This document shows, one piece after another, positions 43,571 through 52,156 of a stretch of 64,000 bases of DNA. Position numbers and translations under genes: made by a program. Source of the stretch: Acidiflorens sp963841945 (GTDB lineage: Bacteria > Acidobacteriota > Terriglobia > Terriglobales > Acidobacteriaceae); the NCBI GenBank assembly GCA_963841945.1, contig CAWJFC010000008.1, positions 124,001-188,000 of the forward strand. Direction: 5' to 3'. Each line of letters opens with the position of its first letter. The stretch's first letter is position 1. The notes beneath the pieces are model-generated. The model made no database searches. It was not told the DNA's origin and saw only the letters and a program-made list of their open reading frames with translations.

Positions 43571-43855
43571 CTATGAATGCTGGGCGACACGCACAGCGGG
43601 AGTGAGGTCGGGAAGGTGCCGGATCGGGAGATCGGCGAACCCAGGGAGAATCGTGGAGAAGTAATCGCGCACTGGGAGTTTCAACTTGCGACAGCTTGCC
43701 ACGACCGAGAGAATCGCGGCAACCTTCGGTCCCGCTTGTGGGCTGCCGATGTGCAACCAATTCTTTCGACCAAGAGCTACCGGACGCATGGAGTTCTCCG
43801 CCAGGTTAGTGCTTAGGTCTAAGTTGAAGATTGGGTGTTTGCTTCCCCGGCCCAA
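43571..43855 (-). pseudogene. IS66 transposase C-terminal remnant
   Basis: 94 codons; the segment STNLAENSMRPVALGRKNW followed by IGSPQAGPKVAAILSVV and KLPVRDYFSTILPGFADLP is the characteristic C-terminus of IS66-family transposases (TnpC). The natural stop is at 43571; everything before the NLAENSMRP block is missing, so only about 90 of some 500 residues remain. It abuts the integrase fragment on the opposite strand. Confidence 0.85.
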
Positions 43856-43870
43856 ATTGGTAGGTTGCCG

Positions 43871-44146
43871 TGGTCAATGGAAGCCGTGGGCGATCCGTAT
43901 TTGAAAGCGGCGAAGAACGCCGGCATTGGCCAAATGAGCATGCACACAATGCGACACACTTATCGGAGTTGGCTTGACGCAGTAGGGACACCGATTGCAG
44001 TACAACAGAAGCTCATGCGTCACGCGGACATCAGAACCACAATGAACGTTTACGGCGCCGTGGTGACGAATGAGATGCAGGAAGCGCCCTCGAAAGTAGT
44101 TGGCCTCGCACTCAACGGAGCGCAAGCAGAGCGCAAGGCAAGTTAA
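43871..44146 (+). pseudogene. Tyrosine recombinase C-terminal remnant next to selC
   Basis: About 91 codons encode the catalytic end of a phage/island-type integrase: HTMRHTYRSWLDAVG (the HxxR box), then LMRHADIRTTMNVYG with the second His and the nucleophile Tyr. The N-terminal part and first catalytic Arg are missing. The frame stops at 44146, 11 bases from the 3' end of the tRNA-Sec gene, the usual place for an integrase and its attachment site. Confidence 0.85.
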
Positions 44147-44157
44147 GTCTTTTGTTT

Positions 44158-44254
44158 TGGCGGAAGCGAGTGTGAGTCGAACACACCGGCGACAGGATCC
44201 CTGCCGCCCGCCGGTTTTGAAGACCGGGACGATCACCGGACCGCATGCGCTTCC
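44158..44254 (-). tRNA. selC: tRNA-Sec (UCA anticodon)
   Basis: On the minus strand it begins GGAAGCGC at 44254 and ends TCGCTTCC-G-CCA at 44158 (94 nt plus encoded CCA). The selenocysteine shape is clear: a 6-bp D stem with a CGGT loop (GCGGTC / GATCGT), a 5-bp anticodon stem CCGGT / ACCGG enclosing CTTCAAA (anticodon TCA), a 9-bp variable stem (GGCGGCAGG / CCTGTCGCC) and a T arm GTGTG-TTCGACT-CACAC. The eighth acceptor pair is a C/T mismatch. UGA-reading tRNA implies selenoprotein synthesis somewhere in the genome. Confidence 0.93.
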
Positions 44255-44379
44255 GCGTTGAAACAAGCCCTTCGGATCCTTGAACTTGTGCCGCGTTACT
44301 TTAGCGCGCGCAAGGCCGCTTACTTCTTCCACGGTTCTCGACATGATTATTGCGTCGGCCGAAGGGGAGGGCCAGCGCA

Positions 44380-44526
44380 ATGATAGCAAGAAGGCACAGA
44401 CACCAGACGGGAACGGTTTGGCTGAAGTCAGGCTCGTGGTACTTGAGGTTCTACGCGGAGTCGGAGGCAGCGCTGCCGCCAGCAGAAAATGCCCAGACCC
44501 GCAAGCTGGATCACAGACGCTCATAG
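44380..44526 (+). pseudogene. Tyrosine recombinase N-terminal remnant
   Basis: 48 codons from an ATG with GGAGGG seven bases upstream. The first 30 residues (MIARRHRHQTGTVWLK, SGSWYLRFYAES) match the arm-binding N-terminus of acidobacterial integrases. After about residue 33 the frame runs into sequence that, on the opposite strand, is the methylase remnant, and then stops, so the gene was cut by a deletion or rearrangement. Confidence 0.65.
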
Positions 44527-45109
44527 ATAGGATTGCTTGCTGTTGCTTATCTTTTTCCTTTGCAGGATCGATGTCTTTCGCACCCGCCAGCCGATCCTGC
44601 ATTACAGGCACGAGGGCGCTTTCGATCGATTCGCGTACAAGCTCAGGTCGTGTGTAGTACGATCCGGTAGATTTGCGCTCGCCCCGGTTCGCAAGTCAAA
44701 AATCATTCCATTCGGCTGCTCGGCGAATGCTGGCTGAAAGTCGAGCAAACTTTCGTAGACCGATCCCAGTTCCTCGACATCCAACGCACTGTAGTTCACA
44801 CGCTGGCGCACTCGATGATCCTCGAAGAGCGAAAGACGCTGCATAGCGGCAAGGAGCACATCGTTGTACAGGCGGGTGTCATGTAGGTCCTTCACCGCGC
44901 TTGCGCTGAATAGATCACCGTTGAGTGGTGCTATTCCAAGAGGGTTGGAGTGCGTCCACCAGCATCCAACGCTCGTCGTTCGTGATCAGCCCGAGGTGGC
45001 AATCCGTCCCGTGGAGCAGTTCCATCATCCGGGTAGCGGACGTGGTTTTCCAATGTTTAGAAGGGAGCGGTTTCTCAAGGTCCATGCCGTGAGGATGGTT
45101 CTGAGTCAA
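44455..45109 (-). pseudogene. Fragmented N6-adenine DNA methylase (Eco57I/PglX-like)
   Basis: Three pieces on the minus strand lie in N-to-C order: LLHGTDCHLGLITNDERW (about 45030), LYNDVLLAAMQRL ... ELGSVYESLLDFQP (44890-44750) and the AdoMet motif VCDPACGSGHFLLAAA (about 44500). They belong to one large restriction-modification type methylase and are in different frames with missing stretches between. The catalytic NPPY motif is not present. It is a dead defence or modification gene. Confidence 0.75.
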
Positions 45110-45126
45110 AAGTCGCCGTTCAACAA

Positions 45127-45301
45127 GTGCTGCCTTTTGGCACTCCGGAGGAAGTACGGAAGCAGGTCATGGAGCGTTGCCGAATTTTTCTCCCGCAACG
45201 GAGGTTTCATTTTCAATACAATTCACTATGTACAGGCTCGCACGCCCGTGAGAGACATCGTCGCCATGCTCAACGCGCGGTCCACGAGTTCAATGGCGTG
45301 A
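45127..45301 (+). pseudogene. Uroporphyrinogen-decarboxylase-family C-terminal remnant, frameshifted
   Basis: One frame reads LPFGTPEEVRKQVMERCRIF, and the +1 frame continues RNGGFIFNTIHYVQ and VRDIVAMLNAR to a stop at 45301. Together they match the final helix-strand block of URO-D family proteins (GTPEEVR ... GGGFVFN ... NIVAM). The break is near 45187. The N-terminal 80 percent is absent. Members of this family in sugar loci are often of unknown function. Confidence 0.7.
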
Positions 45302-45393
45302 GGATGGCAGCGTCCTAACTCCAGCCGCTGTCCGCTGCAGATATTGGATAACTGAATTGTGACACGAAGCTAGCTGAGGTAATCTTGCCGCGT

Positions 45394-46041
45394 TCATTTA
45401 CAACGCGCCTGCTTGATTTTTTCAACGAACTGTTCGGCCAACCTCTTTATTGACGCGAAATCACCCGTCTTCGCTCCGGCTGTGAGATTCCCGCCCACCC
45501 CCAACGCGACCGAGCCAGCTTTGATCCAGTCGGAGACGTTTTCGAGATTGACTCCGCCCGTCGGCATGAGTTGCGCCTGCGGGAGAGGGCCTTTCACTGC
45601 TTTAACGAACGCGGGGCCTAAGATTTCTCCCGGGAAAACCTTCACGATGTCAGCTCCGGATTCCATAGCTTCGACCACTTCGCGAATTGTCGCCGCACCA
45701 GGCATATAGGGGACCTGATAGCGATTGCAGAGACGTGCAGTGTCTTGGTTGAGGGAGGGACTGACAACAAATTGTGCACCCGCAAGAATCGCAATGCGTG
45801 CCGTTTCCGGATCGAGCACGGTACCTGCCCCAAGCAAAACCTGAGGAGAGGCCCTCTTGGCGAGATGCTCGATGACCCCGCTTGCACCCGGCACGGTAAA
45901 AGTTATCTCCAGGGCAGCCACACCACCGAGTCCGCACGATTCGGCAATGCCTTCGGCTTGTTCGCGATTGTCCGCCCGAATCACGGCCACCAGGCCCGAG
46001 GCAATAATTCTTCTCAAGACTTCGATCTTGGTGATTGGCAT
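45394..46041 (-). CDS. eda: 2-dehydro-3-deoxy-phosphogluconate aldolase (KDPG/KHG aldolase)
   Basis: 215 residues from the ATG at 46041; a longer TTG start is unlikely. KDPG aldolase family: catalytic Glu in AALEITFTVPG, GAGTVLDPETA, the phosphate/Schiff-base region ADIVKVFPGE with the active Lys, and MPTGGVNLENV. It splits KDPG (or KDPGal) to pyruvate and glyceraldehyde-3-phosphate in the Entner-Doudoroff route. It is divergent from the KDG kinase gene across 100 bases, so the two act in series. No strong Shine-Dalgarno is seen. Confidence 0.92.
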   Translation of the reverse strand: MPITKIEVLRRIIASGLVAVIRADNREQAEGIAESCGLGGVAALEITFTVPGASGVIEHLAKRASPQVLLGAGTVLDPETARIAILAGAQFVVSPSLNQDTARLCNRYQVPYMPGAATIREVVEAMESGADIVKVFPGEILGPAFVKAVKGPLPQAQLMPTGGVNLENVSDWIKAGSVALGVGGNLTAGAKTGDFASIKRLAEQFVEKIKQARCK

Positions 46042-46141
46042 AAATTGGAATTTCTTCGGGGCGATTATACCCCGCAAGACTTCTCTTTTTGGTTGAACCT
46101 CAAGTTCTGCGGGCCGAAGGCAAAACGTCTAAAATACCGCG

Positions 46142-47239
46142 ATGACCTCGATTGCATTGAAAGCAGCTGGCACTTGCAGATGGGACTGCATCAGTCTGGG
46201 AGAAGTGATGTTGCGGCTCGATCCGGGCGAGGAGCGCATCCATACAGCTCGAAGCTTTCGAGTCTGGGAGGGTGGCGGAGAATATAACGTTGCGCGCGGA
46301 CTGCGGCGATGCTTCGGCCTTCGCACCGCGGTGATTACGGCATTTGCCAAGAATCCAATCGGCCAACTGCTCGAAGACTTGATCCTGCAAGGTGGTGTAG
46401 ACACATCGCTGATCCGGTGGGTGCCCTATGACGGAATCGGCAGAACGGTGCGCAACGGACTGAATTTTACCGAGCGCGGCTTTGGTGTGCGTCCGGCAGT
46501 AGGTTGTTCAGACCGCGGGCATACGGCGATTGCGAACTGCCAGCCCGGTGACTTCGATTGGCAACATATTTTCGCGGCCAACGGTTCTCGGTGGCTGCAC
46601 ACTGGTGGAATCTTTGCCGCGCTCTCCTCTTCCTCGGCGGCCGTGGCGAAGTCCGCCATTCAAGGCGCGCGCTCGGCAGGCAGCGTCGTTTCCTATGACC
46701 TGAACTATCGGGAATCTCTCTGGAAAGGTATTGGCGGCAAAACCAAGGCACAGGAAGTGAATCGCGACATGGTATCGGCGGTGGATGTTCTCTTCGGAAA
46801 TGAAGAAGATTTTGCAGCGACGCTCGGAGTCGCGATCGAAGGAGTGGGCGACGACTTCAGCCGACTGCCGGTGGCGAGCTATGAATCGATGATGCATCGG
46901 GTCATCGAACATTATCCGAACCTGAAACTCGTGGCTACCACACTGCGCACCGCCCACACCGCGAGCCAGAATGATTGGGGTGCAATTGCGGTATATGAAG
47001 GAAAGATAATTCACGTTCCGCAGCGGCCACTTGAGATTCTGGACCGGGTTGGCGGAGGCGATTCATTCGCCTCGGGTCTGATCTATGGATTGCTCGCGGG
47101 CAAAGACGCCGAATGGGCGATCCAGTGCGGAGTGGCGCACGGTGCGTTGGCGATGACCACGTCGGGAGACACCAGCATGGCCACTCTTCCGGAGGTCGAG
47201 GCCTTGATGCATGGTGGTTCGGCGCGTATTGTGCGTTGA
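46142..47239 (+). CDS. PfkB-family sugar kinase, probable 2-keto-3-deoxygluconate kinase
   Basis: 365 residues, ribokinase fold. SLGEVMLRLDPG at the start, EGGGEYNVARGL for substrate binding, and the C-terminal signature DRVGGGDSFASG with the catalytic Asp (canonical DTxGAGD). The GEVMLRL and LDPGEERI stretch matches KDG kinases. Length is slightly above the family norm. Beside KDPG aldolase it would turn 2-keto-3-deoxygluconate into KDPG. A TAAAAT -10-like box ends 5 bases before the ATG, so a leaderless transcript is possible. It is convergent with the dehydratase gene, 10 bases apart. Confidence 0.85.
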   Translation: MTSIALKAAGTCRWDCISLGEVMLRLDPGEERIHTARSFRVWEGGGEYNVARGLRRCFGLRTAVITAFAKNPIGQLLEDLILQGGVDTSLIRWVPYDGIGRTVRNGLNFTERGFGVRPAVGCSDRGHTAIANCQPGDFDWQHIFAANGSRWLHTGGIFAALSSSSAAVAKSAIQGARSAGSVVSYDLNYRESLWKGIGGKTKAQEVNRDMVSAVDVLFGNEEDFAATLGVAIEGVGDDFSRLPVASYESMMHRVIEHYPNLKLVATTLRTAHTASQNDWGAIAVYEGKIIHVPQRPLEILDRVGGGDSFASGLIYGLLAGKDAEWAIQCGVAHGALAMTTSGDTSMATLPEVEALMHGGSARIVR

Positions 47240-47249
47240 GCGCAGGGAA

Positions 47250-48980
47250 TTAGTGCGACTCACGGGGAATGTCCGCGCCTCGGCACCCGGTTAAGAAGTC
47301 GAAATCCGCTCCCACATTGGCCTGCATCACCCGTTCAGCGTATAGCTGTTGGTAGCCGCCCATTATCGGCTTCACCGGAGGCTGCCACCGCGAACGGCGC
47401 CGTTCCATGTCTTCTTGCGAAACGTCCAGGTGCAGGCGCCGGGATTCCACGTCCAGTTCAATGAAGTCGCCGTCCTGCGCCAGCGCGAGATTCCCCCCGA
47501 CGGCTGCTTCGGGACACACATGTAGGACTACTGTGCCGTAAGCAGTCCCACTCATGCGCGCATCTGAAATGCGCACCATGTCGGTGATGCCGCGCTTCAG
47601 CAGCTTCGCGGGCAAACTCATATTGCCCACTTCGGCCATACCGGGATAGCCCTTCGGTCCGCAGTTCTTCAAGACGAGAATGCAGTTCTCGTCGACGTCC
47701 AAGTCAGGAGCGTCAACGCGTTCCTTGTAGTGTTCGATATTTTCGAACACAACCGCGCGGCCGCGATGACGCATAAGGTGCAGCGAGGCTGCAGAGGGCT
47801 TAAGCACGGCGCCATCGGGCGCCAAATTACCGCGCAGCACGGCAATACCACCGTGCTCCACCAGGGGCCTCTCCAGGGGGCGAATTACCTCGGCGTTCCA
47901 GTTTGTTGCAGCCTGGCAGTTTTCCCAAATCGTCTTGCCATTAACGGTAAGAGCATCGCGACAGATCAGATTGTGTTGACCAAGGGCACGGATGACGGTG
48001 GGCAGTCCGCCGGCGTAATAAAAATCCTCCATGAGGAAACGCCCGGACGGCATCAGATCAGCCAGCGTGGGCACGTTTCGGCCCAACCGATCCCAATCAT
48101 CGAGGGTCAGTTTCACCCCGACGCGACCGGCGATGGCGAGCAGATGAATCACGGCATTGGTTGAGCCTCCCACCGCTCCGTTAACAACGATCGCATTCTC
48201 GAATGCCTGCCGGGTGAGAATATGCGATACCCGCAGGTCATCGCGAACCATCTCGACAATCCGGCGGCCTGCGGCGTGGGCGAGGGCGTAGCGCCTGGAA
48301 TCCACTGCCGGAATCGCCGCATTGTGCGGAAGCGCGAGGCCGAGGGCCTCCACCATGCAAGCCATTGTTGAAGCTGTTCCCATCGTCATGCAATGGCCGG
48401 CGGAGCGCGACATGCAGGCCTCGGCATCCCGGAAGTCCGGGAGGCTTAGAGTGCCAGCCTTAAGTTCCTCATTGAAACGGAAGACCCCCGTTCCCGAACC
48501 GATGTCATGACCGCGGTACTTGCCATTGAGCATGGGTCCGCCAGACATGACCAGGGCCGGAACATCGCAACTGGCCGCTCCCATAACCAGAGAGGGCGTG
48601 GTTTTGTCGCAGCCGCATAGCAGTACGACGCCGTCGATGGGATTGCCGCGGATCGACTCTTCTACGTCCATGCTGACCAGATTTCTGAAGAGCATCGCGG
48701 TGGGACGAATGTTCGTCTCGCCCAATGACATCACAGGAAACTCGAGCGGGAGCCCGCCCGCTTCCCAAACGCCGCGTTTTACATAGTCAGCAAGCTGACG
48801 AAAGTGGGCGTTGCACGGGGTGAGTTCCGACCAGGTGTTGCAGATCCCGATGACTGGGCGACCGTCGAAAACATAATCGGGGAGACCCTGGTTGCGCATC
48901 CAACTGCGGTGCACAAAACCGTCCTTGTCTGTTTTGCCAAACCATGCGGTGGAGCGATAAGCGCGTTTTTCAGCGGGCAT
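47250..48980 (-). CDS. IlvD/Edd-family sugar-acid dehydratase
   Basis: 576 residues from the ATG at 48980 (GAGGG upstream); an extension to 49043 would cover the operator. Cluster-ligating Cys are in GICNTWSELTPCN, LLCGCDKTTPS and SAGHCMTMGTAST; the C-terminal part has GPKGYPGMAEVG and ISDARMSGTAYGTV. This matches the arabonate/xylonate/gluconate/fuconate dehydratase branch (with GCDKTTPS) rather than branched-chain IlvD. It makes a 2-keto-3-deoxy sugar acid. Transcription starts at the shared operator 49054-49073, opposite the alpha-galactosidase gene. The exact sugar acid is unknown. Confidence 0.88.
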   Translation of the reverse strand: MPAEKRAYRSTAWFGKTDKDGFVHRSWMRNQGLPDYVFDGRPVIGICNTWSELTPCNAHFRQLADYVKRGVWEAGGLPLEFPVMSLGETNIRPTAMLFRNLVSMDVEESIRGNPIDGVVLLCGCDKTTPSLVMGAASCDVPALVMSGGPMLNGKYRGHDIGSGTGVFRFNEELKAGTLSLPDFRDAEACMSRSAGHCMTMGTASTMACMVEALGLALPHNAAIPAVDSRRYALAHAAGRRIVEMVRDDLRVSHILTRQAFENAIVVNGAVGGSTNAVIHLLAIAGRVGVKLTLDDWDRLGRNVPTLADLMPSGRFLMEDFYYAGGLPTVIRALGQHNLICRDALTVNGKTIWENCQAATNWNAEVIRPLERPLVEHGGIAVLRGNLAPDGAVLKPSAASLHLMRHRGRAVVFENIEHYKERVDAPDLDVDENCILVLKNCGPKGYPGMAEVGNMSLPAKLLKRGITDMVRISDARMSGTAYGTVVLHVCPEAAVGGNLALAQDGDFIELDVESRRLHLDVSQEDMERRRSRWQPPVKPIMGGYQQLYAERVMQANVGADFDFLTGCRGADIPRESH

Positions 48981-49053
48981 GTTCGGACAACCCTCGCGTG
49001 TAATTTGCCTTTGGCGCTTCCCGGAATCTGCTCGAACAAACAAACCGTAATAA

Positions 49054-49073
49054 TGTTAACAATCGTGTTGACA
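49054..49073. promoter_or_regulatory. Operator 1 (TGTTAACA-ATCG-TGTTGACA)
   Basis: An inverted repeat with one mismatch between arms. The right half contains the -35 box of the plus-strand promoter. The same site, perfect, occurs at 53043-53062. It lies between the dehydratase (minus) and alpha-galactosidase (plus) starts, so one bound repressor could silence both. Confidence 0.7.
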
Positions 49074-49096
49074 TACAGCAAACGAGACAATAACCT
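49068..49096 (+). promoter_or_regulatory. Promoter of the alpha-galactosidase gene
   Basis: TTGACA (49068-49073), 17 bases, TAACCT (49091-49096). The perfect -35 is the right arm of operator 1; the start codon follows 27 bases after the -10 box. The second operator has the same TTGACA-N17-TARCCT layout on the minus strand. Confidence 0.6.
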
Positions 49097-49122
49097 TTCT
49101 GCTGCATCCGGGGGAATGGCGC

Positions 49123-51297
49123 ATGAGCACATTAAGGTCGAGTCGCGGATTTAGAAGACGGATTTTCGAAAGCGGATTTACATTTTCCCTGGCCGTCCTC
49201 GGTTTCTGCCTCTCGGCAAATTATGCCACCGCAACCGGTCCGGGCAAGGGTGGCGCGCACGAGGCCAATCAATGGTTGGAGGAACATTTGCTGAGTGAGA
49301 CGGCGCAACCGCTGATCTCTTTCGTCTATGACAGGCAAGGATCGCGTGCGCTGCTGAAAATTTGGCCGGAGAAGATTGAGACCCGGCAACTCGATGCCAG
49401 CCGCACGGAACATAACGTTCTATGGACCGATCCGAAAACGGGCTTGGAGGTGCGCATCAAAGCCCTCGAGTTTCTTAATTCTCCGGTGGTGGAGTGGACG
49501 GCATATTTCAAGAATGGGGGTAAGGTCGACGCGCCCATCCTTGAATACATACAGGCGCTCGACTTTTCGTACCAGGTATCCGGCGAAGGCATCCCGACGA
49601 TTCTTTATTCCAAGGGATGCGGCGTCATGGATACGTATGCCCTCCAGAAAAAACCTCTGAACCAACTCGAGTCCTTTCAAATCTCCAGCGAAAGTGGCGG
49701 CAAAACGGTCGAGACAATTCCGTTCTTCGATATCCAGACGGACGGCCATGGTTTGATCGGCGCCCTAGGATGGCCAGGAACATGGTCAATCAACTTTTCG
49801 CGTCCAACGGAAGCTGCGATCGCCGTTTCTGCCGGCATGGGGCCGATTCATCTGTCGCTGCATCCCGGCGAGGAGATCCGGACGCCGGAAGTGTTGCTGA
49901 TGCCGTGGGACGGAGACGACATCGACGCTCATAATATCTTGCGTCGCCATATTCTGAACTATCACACGCCCCACTATGACGGGAGGCCCGTGGTGCTGCC
50001 CGTTTCTTTTACCGTCTGGGGCGGAATGAAAACGTCCACGAGCCTGCGCTTGATCGATCAAATCGCCCAGGAAAAAATTGGATTCGAGAACTTCTGGATG
50101 GACGCAGGCTGGTATGGCACGGATCGGCCCGTGGAAGAATTTCAGGTATTCGGAAGAGAAGATTGGTTTTTGCACGCGGGAAACTGGCGAGTGAATCGCG
50201 TTCCCCATCCGGACGGAGGGTTAAAGCCAATCAGCGATGCCGCGCACGCGAAGGGAATGAAATTCCTGCTGTGGTTTGAACCGGAACGCGCTGTCGTGGG
50301 AACGCCGCTCACGCTCGAGCATCCCGATTGGTTTATCGGAGAGGTCACTACTCATTTCGAGGGAAGCACCGAACGCCCCCTGGTAAAGTTCCGGATGTTT
50401 GATTTCGGCAATCCCACCGCCCGCCAATACATGATCGATTGGATTTCCGATCTCATCGATCAGCAGGGCATCGACATCTACCGCCAAGACTGCAACTTTG
50501 CGCTCGCTCCGTTCTGGACGCAGGCGGATACACCTGACCGCCAAGGCATCACACAGATTCGTTACGCGGAAGGTTTGCTGGCGTTCTGGGATGGCTTGCG
50601 ACAACGGCATCCGCAACTCATGCTTGACATCGTTCAGCGCGGAGACCTGGAGACGATTTCACGAGCCGTCGACCTGAGCCGGGCGGATTATCCGGTGTCG
50701 CCGGATGCGGATCCAGTGGGCGCGCAGGTGAGTACCGAAGGGCTCGCTTATTGGCGGCCCCACTTTGGCACGATCCTTCAGGTTCGTCCGCGTGATACTT
50801 ATCATTTCCGCAGCGGCTTCGCTCCAGGCTTGGGCTTCGCGCTTTTTAATGGCGCCGGCTATCCGAACCAGATCGGTAGTTTCATCCCCGACGATTTCCC
50901 TTTCGGCTGGATGCGCAACATGGTTGCGGAGCTAAAACTAGCGCGACCCTATTACTACGGAGATTACTATCCGCTCCTTCCTTGCAGCTTGAATTCCGAT
51001 TGCAACACCGATCCAACGAAGGAGCGTAGCGCGGCGTTTGAATGGGCCGCCTGGCAGTTCAATCGCCCCGAATCAGGAGACGGCATGATTCAGGCATTTC
51101 GTCGAGACGAGAATGACGAGGCGTTGAGGAAGCTGGTCTTGCGGGGGCTCGATCCGGCAGCAACATACGAGGTCACAAATGTTGACCTGAAAACGCCCGC
51201 CAGGGTTCCAGGAAAGGACCTAATGCAGTCTGGGCTTGCTGTAGAAATCACCAAGAAGCGCGGCGCGGCGATCATTTTTTACAAGAAAGTGCGCTAA
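49123..51297 (+). CDS. Secreted GH36-type alpha-galactosidase
   Basis: 724 residues; the ATG has GGGGGA eight bases upstream. Signal peptide 1-37 (Arg-rich start, ending YATATG). An N-terminal beta-supersandwich (about 45-290) precedes the (beta/alpha)8 domain with FENFWMDAGWYG, GMKFLLWFEPERAVVGT, and IDIYRQDCNF carrying the nucleophile Asp (near 456); the acid/base Asp lies in the LSRADYPVSPDADP region. A C-terminal beta domain ends the protein. It cleaves terminal alpha-galactosyl residues in the periplasm or outside. Its stop overlaps the stop of the FAH-type gene by 4 bases on the opposite strand. Confidence 0.85.
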   Translation: MSTLRSSRGFRRRIFESGFTFSLAVLGFCLSANYATATGPGKGGAHEANQWLEEHLLSETAQPLISFVYDRQGSRALLKIWPEKIETRQLDASRTEHNVLWTDPKTGLEVRIKALEFLNSPVVEWTAYFKNGGKVDAPILEYIQALDFSYQVSGEGIPTILYSKGCGVMDTYALQKKPLNQLESFQISSESGGKTVETIPFFDIQTDGHGLIGALGWPGTWSINFSRPTEAAIAVSAGMGPIHLSLHPGEEIRTPEVLLMPWDGDDIDAHNILRRHILNYHTPHYDGRPVVLPVSFTVWGGMKTSTSLRLIDQIAQEKIGFENFWMDAGWYGTDRPVEEFQVFGREDWFLHAGNWRVNRVPHPDGGLKPISDAAHAKGMKFLLWFEPERAVVGTPLTLEHPDWFIGEVTTHFEGSTERPLVKFRMFDFGNPTARQYMIDWISDLIDQQGIDIYRQDCNFALAPFWTQADTPDRQGITQIRYAEGLLAFWDGLRQRHPQLMLDIVQRGDLETISRAVDLSRADYPVSPDADPVGAQVSTEGLAYWRPHFGTILQVRPRDTYHFRSGFAPGLGFALFNGAGYPNQIGSFIPDDFPFGWMRNMVAELKLARPYYYGDYYPLLPCSLNSDCNTDPTKERSAAFEWAAWQFNRPESGDGMIQAFRRDENDEALRKLVLRGLDPAATYEVTNVDLKTPARVPGKDLMQSGLAVEITKKRGAAIIFYKKVR

Positions 51298-52136
51298 TCG
51301 GCTACAACTTTCTGGTTCTGTTCTCCAAGGCCACGAATGCCCAGGCGCATGCGATCGCCGGGATGCAAGTAGACCGGCGGTTTCTGTCCGAACCCGACGC
51401 CCGGAGGCGTGCCAGTCGAGATGATATCTCCCGGTTGCAGGCTCATGAACCGGCTTACATAACTAATGAGATAGCGCACTCCAAAAACCATCGTGCGGGT
51501 CGATCCGTTTTGATAACGGTGGCCGTTAACCTCCAGCCACATTTCTAGATTCTGCGGATCTGGGATCTCGGCGGAGGTTACAAGCCACGGGCCGATCGGC
51601 CCGAAGGTGTCAGCGCTCTTGCCTTTTACCCATTGGCCAGTGCCTTCCATTTGAAATGCACGTTCGGAAATGTCGTTGATGACGCAATAGCCAGCAACAT
51701 GGGAAAGCGCATCCTCTTCTTTCACATACTTGCCCGGCTTGCCGATGACCACACCGAGTTCAACCTCCCAGTCGGTCTTCTTCGAGTCGCGAGGGATCAC
51801 AATATCGTCGTCAGGCCCACAGATCGATGAAGTCGCCTTCATGAAGATGACCGGCTCGACGGGCAAAGCCATTCCCGCTTCTTTCGCGTGATCCGAATAG
51901 TTCAGGCCAATGCAGATAAACTTCCCTACACTGCCCACGCAAGGCCCGATTCGAGGCCTCCCTTCGACAACCGGCAGGCGTGAGACATCGACGAGTCGCA
52001 ACTTTTCGATTGATTCGGGATGTAGGAAATGGCCGGCGAGGTCGGCAATTACTCCGGATAAATCGTGGACTCGTCCATCCGCGGGCAGGAGGGCCGGCTT
52101 CTCGTGACCCGACGGACCATAGCGCAGCAATTTCAT
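51294..52136 (-). CDS. FAH-family hydrolase, probable 2,4-diketo-3-deoxy sugar-acid hydrolase
   Basis: 280 residues. The C-terminal FAH fold shows GLNYSDHAKEAG, EPVIFMKATSS, WEVELGVVIGK with the metal-binding Glu and Asp residues, and STGTPPGVGFG. In oxidative fucose/rhamnose/arabinose routes this family hydrolyses 2,4-diketo-3-deoxy acids to pyruvate and a hydroxy acid. The SDR gene 20 bases upstream on the same strand makes the diketo substrate in that pathway, which is the reason for the call. Other FAH functions (ureidoglycolate lyase, oxaloacetate decarboxylase) are possible. Confidence 0.8.
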   Translation of the reverse strand: MKLLRYGPSGHEKPALLPADGRVHDLSGVIADLAGHFLHPESIEKLRLVDVSRLPVVEGRPRIGPCVGSVGKFICIGLNYSDHAKEAGMALPVEPVIFMKATSSICGPDDDIVIPRDSKKTDWEVELGVVIGKPGKYVKEEDALSHVAGYCVINDISERAFQMEGTGQWVKGKSADTFGPIGPWLVTSAEIPDPQNLEMWLEVNGHRYQNGSTRTMVFGVRYLISYVSRFMSLQPGDIISTGTPPGVGFGQKPPVYLHPGDRMRLGIRGLGEQNQKVVAD

Positions 52137-52156
52137 TTTTTCACCAAGAAAGTGGG

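Noticed and set aside
47250..48980. Dihydroxy-acid dehydratase of branched-chain amino acid synthesis (IlvD)
   Set aside because: The GCDKTTPS signature and the sugar-catabolic neighbourhood fit the sugar-acid dehydratase branch better.
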